Notes: generated by a model from the letters alone, not told the origin. A stretch of DNA of 64,000 nucleotides from Cephalotus follicularis (GCA_001972305.1 BDDD01000027.1:1-64000), one strand, 5' to 3'. Numbered from the stretch's first letter, positions 1-13,167 are shown. Made by a program: numbers and translations.

Positions 1-1138
1 TCGAAGGCCGCTTGACAGTCGTCAGACCATGAGAATCCCTTGGGATCTCTAAGTACCTTGAAGAATGGGAGGCACTTTTCTGCTGACTTGGACACGAATC
101 TACTCAAGGCAGCAATCTTCCCATTCAACCTATGCACATCTCTGATGGTTTGAGGGGGCTTCATGCCCTGAATTAACGAGATCTTCTCTGGATTGGCTTC
201 TATTCCTCTGCTTGAAACCATAAATCCGAGGAACTTCCCTGAGGTGACCCCGAAAGTGCACTTGGACGGATTAAGCTTCATGTTGTATTTTCTCAATACT
301 TCAAATGTTTCCTCCAAGTCTTTCACATGAGGGTGCCTGGCTGGGGTTTTGACGAGCATGTCGTCTATGTACACCTCCATATTCTTCCCTATTTGAGGTT
401 CAAATATCTTGTTGACCAAGCGCTGGTAAGTGGCCCCTGCATTCTTCAAGCCGAAGGGCATAACCTTGTAACAGTACATACCTCGGTCAGTGATAAATGC
501 TGTTTTCTCCTCATCCGGTCTATGCATTAGGATTTGATTGTACCCCGAATAAGCATCCAAGAAGCTTAAAAGTCTATAGCCCGAGGTTGCATCCACCAAC
601 TGATCAATCTTGGGTAGAGGGAAATTATCCTTTGGACAGGCTTTATTGAGGTCAGTGAAGTCTATACACATCCTCCATTTTCCGTTGGCCTTCTTGACTA
701 ACACAGGATTTGCTAGCCAGTCCGAGTAGTGCACTTCTCGGATAAAGCCTGCCTGTAGCAATTTGCTCACCTCCTCGGCTATTGCTTGTTGCCTCTCAAG
801 GGCAAAGTTCCTCTTCTTCTGTCTGATCGATGGTCTAGCTGGATCCACACTCAGCTTGTGAACCATCACTTCTGGACTGATGCCAGGGACCTCCTCTGCC
901 GACCATGCGAACACATCTCTATTATCTCGGAGGAATGTTACTAACTCATCCTTCTCCGCCTCTCCAAGTTGTGAGCCAACTTGGAATACTTGTTCTTCGT
1001 TGCCCTCCTCCACGGGCACTTGAAGGACATCCTCAACAGGTTGTGGGCGTTCTGGCTCCGTATCACCTCTGAGCTCCACATTCGCTACGGAAAGAACCTT
1101 GCCCTTGCCCTTGTCCGTGATGGCATTGTTGTAACTGG
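1..1138 (-). CDS. Ty3/gypsy pol fragment (reverse transcriptase), partial
   Basis: Reading the minus strand gives a continuous retroelement reverse transcriptase with the usual landmarks in order. These are an aspartic/RT linker ending near FAWSAEEVPGISP, the segment RMCIDFTDLNKACPKDNFPLP (about 620-690), the finger/palm stretch ending in AFITDRGMYCYKVMPFGLKN, the catalytic motif VYIDDMLVK with YIDD at 360-371, the KLNPSKCTFGV block, and the start of the connection to RNase H. No stop was noticed along the parts I translated. The protein is cut by the window edge at its C-terminal side and lacks gag and protease upstream, so it is a fragment of a polyprotein. Its role would be reverse transcription of the element RNA in virus-like particles. 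Confidence 0.85.
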
Positions 1139-1777
1139 ATGAGCGTGTGAGTGGATGTGATCGTTATCCCCTAGGAAGTGCCGAGGATCTCGGACATTCC
1201 CTTATCTCCGCCTATAATATAGCTGCTTTCCTTTATCTCTTCCTTGAATATCGCCTCTTTCCTTTTGTAGTTGATTTGAATTATATCTCTTCATTTGGAT
1301 AAGCTTAAATCCCAACAGATCTGGTAAAGGTTATTCCCTTATCCCGTAGATAAGATTGAGATCCTCCATTATAGGGTATGATGTGTCTGCAGAGGAAAGA
1401 GAATCTCTGCTATGGTTCCGAGGATGGAACAAGTATGAGGACGTCCGAGGAAGAGGTCCTCAATTTCTGTGTACAGGAGACCGTATCTCCTCTTCTCCAC
1501 CTTAGAGACACTTTGGGCCGAGGGAGTCCTCGGCCCTCACGCCGCAAATATGGTCTTCTGCCTTTGAGTCCGAGGAGTGTCCTCGGACTCGTGGTCTCAA
1601 TGTGTTGTCCTCAAAAAATAATGAACATTGTCTCTTGGTCCGAGATGGCCATTCTTTGCCATGAGTGTGGTCCTCGGCATGGCTTGCTGATAAGCCTCTA
1701 ATCCCCATGGACAGTTGGTCAAGTCTCCAGTGGACACGTGTCCTGACTTTTATAAACATATTTTTCCTCCATCAACA
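1..1777 (-). mobile_element. Truncated Ty3/gypsy LTR retrotransposon (pol fragment joined to LTR)
   Basis: Positions 1 to about 1138 encode reverse transcriptase on the minus strand and run off the window. From about 1140 to 1777 the DNA is LTR-like: on the minus strand it opens with TGTTGATGG at 1777, has a TATAAA near 1748-1753, and carries many copies of a tcctcggac / ccgaggac motif. The gag and protease regions expected between the 5' LTR and pol are absent, so LTR and pol are joined by a deletion. The downstream LTR lies outside the window, so the pair cannot be compared. The lineage is probably Tat/Ogre-like from the wording of the RT, but this is not certain. Confidence 0.8.
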
Positions 1778-4700
1778 CCAAACACAGAAAATAAAACATT
1801 TTTCAAGAAAATATTTTCCACTGTTCCTCCAAACAAACGGAGCCTTACATCATAATTTATATTGTGCAATCAATAATTAAAAAAAATTAATATAAATTTT
1901 GTCACTTAACGTTTCACTATTTTGGCACCAAAGCAACTATATATGTTGCCTCAAGATCCTCTTTCCAGTCATGTAGTACAAGCGAAAAGGTTTTCAACAA
2001 TGGAAGATTACTACTGTAGCCGACGACAAGCCATATCGCAAAGACAATGAAAAAATCCATGTACCATGACAGGGAGAACGTCCACAGATTAGTTTGTACC
2101 ATGTCAGAATCAATAACGATTAAAAAAATATATATATAGAAGACGCCCGCGGTTGAATATTGACCATAAATACATTAAAAAAGAACTCTATATAACTAAT
2201 CAAAGGATGGGTACACACAAAATCATTGTTATTCCCTAAATTCTCTTCGTCTCCCTCCTTAAAAAAAAAAATATATTGTCTCTTCTCAATCCAAACATGG
2301 TGTTAAACTCGAAAAATCTGCCAGGAAAAGCACAAAAAAAAAAAAAAAATCATTGGTAGACTCTATTTGATAATCCTGTGTGTTTTATAAAAATACTTTT
2401 TTAAAGTGATTTTAGTAAAATTGATAGTTGTCAAAACTGCTTTTGTAGTGAATTTGTGTTTGGTAAATATATTTTTGAAACTGTTGTAGACATCATAGTA
2501 AGTTAAAAAATGTGATTTATAAAAACACTTTTCGAACTGACTTACCGGACCAGTTTGAGTAGTGATTTGACTCATTTTAAAAATAAAAAGTACTTTTACT
2601 AAAAATATTTTTACTAAAATTTTACCAAACACTAAATTGAGGCCGAAAAACATTTTTGGTAACGGGGCTTTAAACTGTTTGGTAAGTGCCCAAAGAGAGA
2701 ATTTTGGATGCAGAAGAGATTATTTACAACGGTTATATATTTCCTGCTAACACAATTTGAAACTAAGACAATCTAAAAGAATTTCCAAAGCCTAACAAAT
2801 CAGTTTCTGGGTAAAGACAGACACAAAGAAAAAGATGTTTACTAGCAAGAGTGCTCAAGGTCCTCTTCTTTGAATTTAGCTTTCTGCTCAAGTCACCGCC
2901 TTTGCTGTCTTTGAGAGATCAAGCAATAGGGCTATTACAAATAAAGTGGAAAGAAATATCATTTATGTGTGTACAAAGTGAATATATGAGACCCTTTATA
3001 TATGGTTTATAATATTAAATACACTAAAAATCTTAAGTAAAAGTAAAATTTGAGTTTATCTTCAATATAGAAAAATTCTCAAGTAGATACAATATGTAGA
3101 CACATCTAATAATATAAATACACATGATTATTTTTAAAAGTTTTTAAAGTATAAATCAATTAAATTAATGATATATCATTTTATGATTAGTTGTGTCCAT
3201 GTGTCACGTAATAAATTATGTCAACCTAAGTATCTATCATCAATATATGTTATTGATGATTTTCTTGATTAACATTAGAACACGCCACATGGCACACTAT
3301 TCTTCTTTTCCTTCCTTTAATCCTTCTAAATTTTTTTTATTGATTTCTACTCCTTAATTTAATAATTATTTAATTATATCATTGTTTTTGTTTTTAATCA
3401 ATTTTATATTCTCCGTTTTCACCTCTCAATTTTAGTTTTTTTCTTGGCTTTTTTTCGTAATTTAAATGTTCTTTAATTCTATATTTATGTTTTATCTAAT
3501 CATTTTTATATTTTTTGTTTTCACCCTTCAATTTTTTTTCTTAGACCCTTAATTTTTTTTTTCTTCCTTTAGTTCTTCAATTGTATCATTATTTTTTATC
3601 TGATCAATTTTATATTTTTGACTTTCACCCCTCAAGTTTTTTCAAAGACCTTTAGATTTTTTCTTCATTCCTATGCTGTAATTTAATAGTACTTTAATTA
3701 TATCTTTATTTTTTTATCCAAACTATTTTATATTTTTGATTTTAACTCTTAATATTTATCCAAACTATTTTATATTTTTGCTTTTCAATATACTAATCTA
3801 TATCTATATCTATATATTAAAACACAATGGTTGAGTTAAGAGTACGTCATGAATATTGATCTAATCTATTTAATGTTTTTGATTTGCACCCTACTTATCT
3901 ATATTATATTTTTACGATATTTATTCTCTAAGTGCACATCATTATCTGACATAAAGTATTACCTATGTAAAAAACTTTTTTTTTTTTTACTTATTATATT
4001 CTATTCTATATAAAATAAAAAGAGAAACAAAAGACTTCCACTTTTATATATATACATACTCACACATGGGATTAATGGTTGTTCACGTCTCTTGTGTGAA
4101 CAAATAAGTTCATAAATAAAATGTTAAAATCTCAATTATAACTTTTTATATATATATATCCTAACTAATGTGTATTGGGTGGGGCTAGGGTAAAGAGAGC
4201 AAAAGAGAAAGAGAAAAAAAAAAAAAAGTAGAAAAATTATGATTGTTTGGATCACTTTTAAAATTTGATCAAACTCACGGTAGAGAAATTATCCATGATT
4301 TTTATCCTTCATTTTTGAGGAGTTTTTCAGGTTAGAATTCTTGTGTTGATTTAGTTTAATTATTGTTGTTGTCATGTTTGCATTTAGGTTCATTCAAAAC
4401 TAGAATTTTGAGTGTTTCCCAACAAAATGAACACAAACTATAATATTCAGAGATTGTCCTCATGGAATTATTGGCGAATTGAAAACACTTGAATAATTCC
4501 CAGAGTTTTTTATTCCTACTTTTTTTCTTCCTCTAATAACGGAGTAACATTTTTTACTAGTCATGTCAATGCTGTGTAGCATGCAGTAACATTTTGTTAT
4601 AGGTAACATCTGCCTTATCAAGCAACACTGCATAACAAAAGAGTCACTGACCTTATCCATGAAAACATTTCTATAGCAATAAATTGAAGCTAAGAACTAT

Positions 4701-5025
4701 ATATCGTTCATTAAATTTCTTGTATTCCAAATCAACATTCATTAATGTTCGCTGCTCTATCACCGAACAATAGTTCAATACAAAAATCAGAGAGATGACT
4801 GGAAACCATTATTTCGCTTTCCTCAAAATGCACATAAACACATTACAAATTTCCGTAAGATCGCATATTAAGACTATTTAAATTTTTCGAATAAATGTCT
4901 TTCATATCCATCTTCAAGATAATATACAAATCCCCCTTTCCCAATAACCAATTATATAGGGCTGGACTGCACCTCTAGAAGAAAAAATCAAAACAGAACT
5001 AGGACTTGTGGAGTCTGAAATATAA
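1778..5025. other. AT-rich intergenic DNA, 3' flank of the LSD1-type gene
   Basis: No coding exon is supported here. The stretch holds poly(A)/poly(T) tracts, weak tandem repeats near 3300-3790 and several short open frames with no recognisable protein. The last few hundred bases below 5026 should contain the 3' UTR and poly(A) site of the LSD1-type gene, which is transcribed leftward. Confidence 0.5.
3300..3790. repeat. Degenerate AT-rich tandem repeat (about 120-bp unit)
   Basis: The phrase 'ttttatatttttgnttttcacccctcaa' followed by a T-rich spacer and 'ctttaattatatc' recurs about four times with many differences. It looks like an old tandem array or a decayed AT-rich element. There is no coding content. 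Confidence 0.45.
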
Positions 5026-8000
5026 TTATTTTTTATCTGTTGTGACACCAACGACCACATTGCTCACCTGCAGTGTTGAAGAATTTGATGAGCACATTTT
5101 GTTGTGCACAAAATAATTTGAATAGTAATAGAGTCTAGATGGTGATAAAATAAAAAGGAACAAATAAGAACATTAGAAAAGGATCAAAAGACAAATTTAC
5201 CAGTTTGCCGCTTTCGTCAACAGACATGGGGTTTTCAACAACAACAGTTTGGCTCTGAGATAGGGGCATTGCCAGCAAAGTAAGAAGAAAGAAGACACAA
5301 ACTCACCAAGCATCAGATAATAAATAAAACAAAATTTTCTCAGCAGAAAATAAAGAGTGAAATTCAGGAACTTACTGTTGAAGTTGACGGCATCCATCCA
5401 GAGCTAGCTGCCCCGTTAGGTCTGTTCACTGGAAGAGGAACCCTCACATTGGCCGTCTGCAGATATGAGATAAAGAGAGAATCAGCAAACGATCAATGCT
5501 TAAAATGAAATGTTTGACTGTGAAACATAATTATAAAGTAGATTAGATAATCAAATATGATATTAGCAGAATCTCATGGGCAGGGGTGCGGAGAGTTCGA
5601 CTCGAAACAGATTGATGTAGGTCGATACTGCAAATATTTTGAACCAAACCTATGATTTTCTATTATCTGATAATCAAGCCAATGATCCACTGGAAATCAG
5701 TTCTGTTGTGGTCAGTTTTCATTTTAAACTTTCAATAGACTTCCTAAGAGCTCTTGGCTGTTTGGGCCTTCATCCCTTGAAATGGCTTCTCAAAGTTGAT
5801 GGCTATAGCTTTAATTAGCTTCCTTGAAACCTCAGCAGTGTAACAACAGGACAGGTATTTATAAAGAGAGCTGCTCACCCTCTCCCCTTTCGGAGATGAA
5901 AGGCAACAGACAGTCCTTTGATATACTTATCATTTGTTTAAAACTTCTGAAAAGTGTAGCCTAAAAGAAGTAAACAGAGATGATGATGTAACCTACAATA
6001 TAACAATTAATTTTTTTTTTTTTTGGGAACAAGTTTGGTATTATAGACTGAGTAAGATAGTTACAAAAAGCTAGCATCTTGTTTACAAAAAAGACAAGCA
6101 TGCTAGGGCCCTATACAATCATACTAGGGACTTCAAAACCCTATGACTAAACAATATATAACAATTATTTAAAGGCCGATATTCATGGTATTGCTTTTCA
6201 ACATTCACATTCTATCAAGGTCCACAATCTTAAATCAACTAAAGAGAATGTATGAGCTACTTAATAAATTTTATAGTTCCAATATCAATATCAATATAAA
6301 AGACTGTTAGAAGATAGCAGCACCACCTTGCATAGTAGAAAATTCAGGAGATTATCTTTGGTTCCATGAACCCTGGCTGCCTTAATAGACATGATACGGA
6401 TACCATACTATAGTACTTTGAGATATACAAATTGTAAAAGTTCAGTTAAATATATGACCATAGTTTTAACTATGTATTCAACCAATGTTTGGAGCCATCC
6501 TTAATAGACATGATACGGATACCATACTATAGTACTTTGAGATATACGGATTGTAAAAGTTCAGTTAAATATATGACCATAGTTTTAACTATGTATTCAA
6601 CCAATGTTTGGAGCCATCACTTGGCTCCAAGCTCATTAATATATATAGCTATCCTCATTAATAAATATAGCTTTGTGCTGCAGGCAACTAAACACCAAAA
6701 CATACTTTTCCTACATACAATGCAGAGATTCAATATTTTTCTTAAGAATAATACAATTTATCCCTGAGGTTTAGTGAACTGAACAGTTTAGTCCCTCTAT
6801 TTTACAAAAAGACACTTCCATATCTAGGTTTTGTAATTTAACTGACACTTTGGTCCCTCTGTAGTGTGCTGTCAGTGCAACCCTAGGTTATGTCTGAAAT
6901 AAGCATTGTTTTTCTTGACTAGCCACCTTAGTAATTTTTATGTTCAAATCCCCGGTTATGTGTTGTTTAAACACTTCTTAACCATTAAAACATCAACAAA
7001 AAGCCTTCGTTTGATATTGTTATGAGAGTTTCACAACAGCACAATAAATTAGTGTTTGGTAAATAAAATTGAATTTTTGTAGCCCACAACGGTTTTGGAA
7101 TTTAGTAACTAATTGGAGACACATACTATGCTAAAATTATTACAAAATCAAAATTGATATTAATGGAGGAGCCACTTTTGCTAACATGACAATAAACTTT
7201 TTTTATAACACACCGTAGTGGTAGATTCCCAAATCCCTCACAATGAATCAAACCTTGGTATTTTTAATGATAATACAGCGTCTTTGCCATCAGGTATTCC
7301 CTTGGAGACCAAATGGAAATGACTAATAACCAAAGAACGATTAATGTAAAAACCCCAACAAGTGGTCCCAGCAGAAAAAAAAAACGAAAGAAAATTTCTC
7401 TAATTAGCGAGAATCAGGTTGGTTGATGTGAGGGTAAATTGTTCAACATATAATTCCCTTAACAGCATCCACTGAAACGGACCAAAGTTGTCTTTCTGTA
7501 CTCAAGAAAATTTTGTATTTTAACCTTATCATATTATTGCAAATAGGTTTATATGACTCCAAAAATCTACTCAGCGTTGTGATTTCAGCTTACATAGTAT
7601 AAGTTCATTAATCAGGATATGCAAAAATGTATGTTCCTACAAAATATTGTAAGGAAAAGAAAATTTTTGCAGGTTTAGATAAAAATAATCATACTTACGC
7701 CAACATTGGTAACATAGTGACAGACTGCACATTTAACTGAGGGAGCTCCATAAGGATACATGAGTGCCATCCGGCAGTGCCCGCAGTTGACATGAGCGAC
7801 CTGATTAGATGCTGTTTACATAGAGTCGCATGATCCGAGACAGGACAAGTCAGTAGAAAAAACTAAAGAACCAAAAAATGAGAGCTGAAGCAACATTTAA
7901 CTAAATTAGCAATATCCACATATAAGAGTTACTGATACGGGAGACAGTAATAAACAGACACCTAACTATACCCATTTCCTATAGCTTTCTGGAACAGTGT

Positions 8001-8749
8001 CTATAGCAACCATCTTGTTCTGTTGGTTACCTGAATGAATAGTTGCAACTAAAGGAAAAGAATTGAAAACAGGAAGGTATATAGTGCCACCTGCAACCAG
8101 TGTTGATGACCTCAAGAGGATTCTAGTCAGTTGCTTCTTTTGTAAATTAATTAAGCAACCTTGTTTAGTTCTTGGACAGAACAAGGATAGACAATGAAAT
8201 TTGTAAAAGATGCTTAGAAAAGGAATCCAGTTGCCGTTCTTACACTCACTGTTTCCAGATATAGACAGATCCAATAAGGGATTAATTGAAATTTGAAAAT
8301 TGATTTATCTTCCACAAAGAAGTCTATAAGATTAAATAGTTGACAGCAGTTGCTTAACAAAATCACATCTTAAGTGAACGGAACATTTTCACTAGAAGCA
8401 AACCAGAGGGCAGAAAACCAAGTGATATGTACAGACAGTGCTTATAGTTTACTCTTCTGTTATCACTGAAATCATATGACCACAAAGAAAATGTCCACTC
8501 TGAACTCGGTATGATACTCGTAGGAAGTTAACCAAATTCCTGGGCAGAATAACGGATCGTTCAATCGTAGGTGAACCTGGGACCTCAAGATCCTGATTGG
8601 CTGGCTTCATGGAGCCTAAACATATGCCCCTTGCTCAACAGTTGCATTACCATCCCCCTCAAGGGATCAATCAGATGCTTCTCACTGACTCAATTGGCAT
8701 TGCAACATCTCGAGAGACAAAAATCCAAGGCAGCTCTATTTGGAACCTC

Positions 8750-8789
<40 letters not shown>

Positions 8790-8790
8790 C

Positions 8791-8840
<50 letters not shown>

Positions 8841-10610
8841 TCTTGCTTCTTTCACCATGTGAAAAATGAGGCATAATTATTTATCTTACTGGATAGCACA
8901 TTACACGAGGGAATGATACTATGTTCCGCGCCAATCCAAGAATGATGTAGTATTTCTTTAAATCATTACTAAACTTCAAATCATGTGCATGATAGGCATA
9001 TTAATGATATTATGTACCTGGCGCAAGGTTCACAGTGTGACAGCAGGAGCATCTCACACTTGTTGCCCCACGTGTATACATTAGCAATGTGCGGCAACCC
9101 CCACAAATAAGCTGAGCCATTTCCATTCCTTCAGAGAATTTACAAGCTTTGGTAATCAAATCATAAAATACTCTAACCATATACATGCATTATTATATAT
9201 AATAATAGGATTGATTATTTTCTCCCAATATAGATGATGATAAATACTGTCCATATATTTCCTCAATATCTTTAGTGCCCCTCATACCATCCTTTTGGCT
9301 ACCCACCATGTGAAACAACCTCTGCCTAATACATTAAGGAACAATTTAATTAAGAAGGCATGATAGTTGCTATGTTAGTCTATATACACCCACAACGGAA
9401 TCATAGAAGCAAATAAATTCATTCTTTATCTGTCCAATGCTTTGGTTCCATATCTTAAACAGCACTCATCCATACTTGGTGCCATGATTAATTCCCATGT
9501 CTTGGCACCTTCCCAAGCAAAACAAAGATTAGAGACAACAATGCCACATACATTACATATGACACCAAGGTCATACATTTAGTTATGTGAATATTATTAC
9601 ATTCTCTTTTTTTTTTTTCATTTTAATTTTTATAATTTCAAATGTAAACAAAGTAGCAGTGAGTTAATACGTGTGGTACCAATCAAGTAGAATTAGTTCT
9701 AGTATTATCATTTATTTTATCTATTTTTATTCATATATTAACTAATTTTTCTTATCATCATAATTGTAGATTATTTTAGATATGTTTATTATAAACAAAG
9801 AGTAATATTTTTTTAAAGAGAATACATGGCTCTACACCAGTATGGAGGGAGTTCCTCATACCCATTGATGTGGAAGGCTCGCATTGGTGAGTAGGGAATG
9901 CACGTGTCATTTAATATGATCAGCGCTGATGTTATTTTTATTCATATATTAACTAATTTTTCTTATCATCATAATTGTAGATTATTTTAGATATGTTTAT
10001 TATAGACAAAGAGTTATATTTTTTTTAAGAGAATACTTGGCTCTACACCAGTATGGAGGGAGTTCCTCATACCCATTGATGTGGAAGGCTCACATTGGTG
10101 AGTAGGGAATGCACATGTCATTTAATATGATCAGCGCTGATGTCAGCGTCACGCTAACATCAGCACTTATCATATTAAAAGACATTGCACATGTTTTTTT
10201 AATCGGTGGCAAGATGTGGGTGTGCCACATCAAGATGTAGCAGCATTTGGCTCCACACAAGTATTTTCCTTCTTTTTATTTATAAAAGCTAAAAATGTTA
10301 ATAGTTAGTACATATTTGAAACTAGCTTATCAAATGTTCAATCAACGCACAAAAATATCATCTTTTAAGCCTGAATTTCTACCCATAATACAAAAAATGC
10401 CTTCGTTTAAAGAGGAAAGTGTAACCAGTATTCAAATTATTGAGCATTCTTCAAGCAAAAAGCATAGAAAATGTAGGAAAATGATCTAAGATGCATACCA
10501 GGAGGAGGGACTGAGGTAACTGTATTGCATACTGCACAGCACACATTTGTAGCTCCTCTAGGATAAAGAAGAATGCTCCTGCACCCACTACACACAAGCT
10601 GGCTCTGCAT
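5026..10610 (-). CDS. LSD1: LSD1-type zinc-finger protein (negative regulator of plant cell death)
   Basis: Six coding exons on the minus strand join in frame: 10610-10499, 9128-9018, 7811-7699, 5456-5376, 5254-5201 and 5067-5026 (TAA), giving about 170 residues. The start ATG at 10610 lies two bases after a splice acceptor, so the 5' UTR is split. The protein has three LSD1-class fingers of the form CxxCRxxLxYPxGAxxVxCxxC, one per exon: [38 protein letters not shown] and [19 protein letters not shown]. The C-terminal end, [20 protein letters not shown], is the conserved tail of plant LSD1. Family knowledge: LSD1 binds bZIP and metacaspase partners and restrains superoxide-driven cell death. 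Finger 1 has C where many homologues have R (NVCCAVC). All introns are GT-AG; several carry repeats. Confidence 0.93.
6381..6618. repeat. 119-bp perfect-period tandem duplication
   Basis: Two adjacent copies, 6381-6499 and 6500-6618, both begin cttaatagacatgatacgg and end tttggagccatc. They differ at only two bases that I can see (atacaaattg versus atacggattg). They lie in the LSD1-type gene's intron between its third and fourth coding exons. The near identity points to a recent duplication. Confidence 0.9.
8755..8838. repeat. Compound (TA)n(GA)n microsatellite
   Basis: A run of TA dinucleotides, interrupted once by 'ata act', is followed directly by about 16 GA units. It lies in the LSD1-type gene's second coding intron and should be highly polymorphic. 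Open frames across it are low-complexity artefacts. Confidence 0.95.
9722..10142. repeat. 211-bp tandem duplication (two copies)
   Basis: Copy 1 is 9722-9932 and copy 2 is 9933-10142. Both run from tatttttattcatatatt to gatcagcgctgatgt, with only scattered substitutions and one length change in a T run. They lie in the first coding intron of the LSD1-type gene. A third partial match to the internal phrase 'tggctccacacaagtatt' follows near 10249. Confidence 0.9.
10111..10193. repeat. Imperfect palindrome at the end of the 211-bp repeat
   Basis: The left arm 10111-10143 (gcacatgtcatttaatatga...) pairs with the right arm 10157-10193, whose reverse complement reads catgtgcaatgtcttttaatatga.... 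The loop is about 14 bases and itself contains the palindrome cagcgtcacgct. It may be a MITE end or a hairpin created when the tandem repeat was made. Confidence 0.7.
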
Positions 10611-11239
10611 AACTGCAATGTAAAAATTAAACTCAAATAAAGATGCTTTTCCCATAGAGGTAATCAGAGATCATAGAAAAGTTAAATTGCATTTACTGTT
10701 TATATTATCCATATTTATGTGGTCTATATCACATACATATTCTATCAAACCCTCAAAATTCATGCAGCACAAGAATATGAATAAAATAAGTGTAGGCGTG
10801 GTATGCTAGTCCTTAGAAAACCTCGGGGTTGCTTTTGGTCATTTAAGGGAATATTTACAATGAAAGTCATGTTCTGTGATGCCAACGCTTTATTCAGTTT
10901 CATCTAGAAGTCAGCATATTCTTCATCCTCAAGAAGTTTGTGCTAGGAGCAAGGGGATCCTTTGCTTATCATTTTGTAGATTGCAAATTGGAGCTTGTAG
11001 CTTCCATCCAAGAAGGGTTAGAAGATTCAGATTTGAGACCCAGCGGCGCTTCCAGTTTCCTTGCTGCTGCATAGTGCGTATGAGGTAGACTTGTTGCTGC
11101 AGTTTCTTTGGTGATATCTGGTTCGTCATTCCAGATCTGCTGTACCTTCTAAGATCCCAGTGAAATCCTTTATCCAAAAGCTTGTAGTATTTTACAGAGG
11201 AAGTGCCTCTAAGATTAAACCATTTTACGTGCACGCAGA

Positions 11240-11465
11240 CTCCAGCAGAAAAGGGGGTAATCAGAGTTACAATTTTGCAGGGCAGAGGACCAAGCAGGTG
11301 ATGTTTTTACTAAAGCACTACCAGCAGAAAAGGGGGTAACTAAAGCTAAAAATTTGCAGTGCGGAGGAGGAAGCAGCCGATGGTCAAGCACTACCAGCAG
11401 AACAGTTTATTCAATTCCGGCAACAATTTGAAGTTAGAATTCTCAAAATTAAGAGGGAGTATTAA
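11240..11465 (+). mobile_element. Ty1/copia remnant: end of RNase H plus polypurine tract
   Basis: The phrase gatgtttttactaaagcacta reads DVFTKAL, and the next copy continues PAEQFIQFRQQFEVRILKIK. This is the usual C-terminal end of a plant copia polyprotein (ADVFTKALP...), followed by the purine tract aattaagaggga where the 3' LTR would start. Two imperfect copies of about 78 bp, each with ccagcagaaaagggggtaa, precede it, so the tail has been tandemly duplicated. It is decayed and lies in the 5' UTR intron of the LSD1-type gene. Upstream copia sequence from about 10900 may also belong, but I could not follow the frame. Confidence 0.6.
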
Positions 11466-13042
11466 AAATCAATATTCAAATTCTAGAGCTTTGTCGAGAA
11501 AGTCTCAGGTCTGGGAAAGTATTCTCCAAGTGTTTTAAATGAGTTGTATTAAGGAGAGCTATTCCAATTAAATGATGGTAGTTGCACTGCTCTGAACTAG
11601 AGCTTTCTATTGTGTGGTATATATGGGAGTTTAGGAGCTTTTTTTTATCAGTGTAAGACATCAAGACAGCAGAAGCAGTTATGCTCCCTCTTGTACTCAG
11701 CCACCACATATTCAAATAAAATAAAATTTTACAGAGCAGCCTCTAAGATTAGATAAAAAAACAACATCCCTTTGACAGTAAACATTATAAGTTTCCTCCG
11801 GAATCTTTGATCTGTGGTTTGTAAATGTTATGATCAATTGTCATGTATTGTTATTTTGATGTATTAAATGTTACTGAACAAGATTTTTAAGTTGCAATTT
11901 GTGAGATAGGATATATTGAACAGTAATGCCGTATGAACTGCAACACCTCTATTGTGGCATCTGATTCTTGAGAAGATATGGTATTGGCATTGTTTTGTGT
12001 TGTAAATCTGGGAAGTGGTTGCATTACCTCTTTTCTGATAAAAACAAACCATTATTACCATACCAGTTTGGGTTAACCAAACACCGAGATTGTCCAATTT
12101 GCATCAAGAATCATAATGAATGAATAAAATCTTACTTGGTTCCAAAATCCAGAAAATTAAACACAGGCACAAGGGAGGGGAAAAAAAAAGAAGGAGAACA
12201 AAAAGACTAAACAATTTGCCAGAAAATTGATTGGCATAAATGTAACAAAATCTGAATATCCATCAAGGTAGCATTGCAACTTAAATTAAACAAAATGTAT
12301 GTACTCATATCTCATATTACTTGTTCACACACACACATATGGATGTGCAATACGGAAACTAAGCATGACATCCTTCCCCATGCACCTACATGACTGGAAA
12401 TGCAAAATAGGCAGATACGGAATGTGCAACAAACATTAAACCAAACGTACTCCACAAGTTCACACTAGTAGTACTTCTCAATATGGTTAAAAAGGCTCCC
12501 ATTGTCAAGTTGCTGAAATCAAAACAATCAATTTTTTTAAAAAGTTTTAAATTTGGACAACCACGCAGCTACACCATTCCTTGAATAAAAATGTCACCAT
12601 ATATAAAAATCTAACTATCGTTCCTTTCGTGTCCTTTAATGCTGATTATCTCACCGAAAAAAGGTTTGTAAGTTTTATGGATGATATTAAACATCTTGCT
12701 TCACACGAATCAAATTGATTATAAATTCTATTTAAATTTGTAAAAATTCAATACCCATTTGATTGTCTTCTACAGTGCAGAGGAATAACAGATGTGACTA
12801 AATTAGCACCGATACACAATTCCCTTTATATTTGTCAAAATTCAATACCACCAGGAAATCAGCATCAAATTTATACAAAAGAAACAAATATAAATCCTGT
12901 GATTAACACAATTGAAATAAATTAAGAAACACCAATACATGATCGAAACTGAATTTAAAAAATCAAAGTCAGATTCGATTTCAATAAATTAATGCCTTTT
13001 ACAATTCGAAATAACATCAAACAAAACGAAAATGAAAGATTT

Positions 13043-13045
<3 letters not shown>

Positions 13046-13074
<29 letters not shown>
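13046..13074. repeat. (AG)n microsatellite beside the LSD1 5' UTR exon
   Basis: About 14 AG units lie just inside the 5' UTR intron of the LSD1-type gene. On the transcribed strand this is a CT run a few bases after the splice donor, a common feature of plant 5' leaders. Confidence 0.9.
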
Positions 13075-13076
<2 letters not shown>

Positions 13077-13078
13077 AC

Positions 13079-13167
13079 CTCGACCACGAAGACGCCCAAG
13101 AAACGAATTGAAATCGGCGATTATTTATTCAATAATCGCGATTAGACATTAGGAGAGGACTATATAG
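13079..13167 (-). promoter_or_regulatory. Probable 5' UTR exon and TATA region of the LSD1-type gene
   Basis: On the minus strand GTCGAG|GTAATT gives a good donor with the exon ending at 13079. It would splice to the acceptor CATTGCAG ending at 10613, two bases before the ATG. A TATATA at 13161-13166 lies at a fitting distance upstream for initiation near 13130. The intron would be about 2.47 kb. There is no transcript evidence, so the start point is inferred. Confidence 0.5.

Noticed and set aside
2363-2653. 96-residue lysine/phenylalanine-rich minus frame
   Set aside because: AT-rich noncoding composition, no splice context and no recognisable domain.
6900-6960. Possible tRNA-like box B (gttcaaatccc)
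   Set aside because: There is no convincing box A at the right distance and no cloverleaf could be drawn.
8571-8876. Frames with YIYIYIY and RERERERE runs
   Set aside because: They are translations of the (TA)n(GA)n microsatellite in an LSD1 intron.
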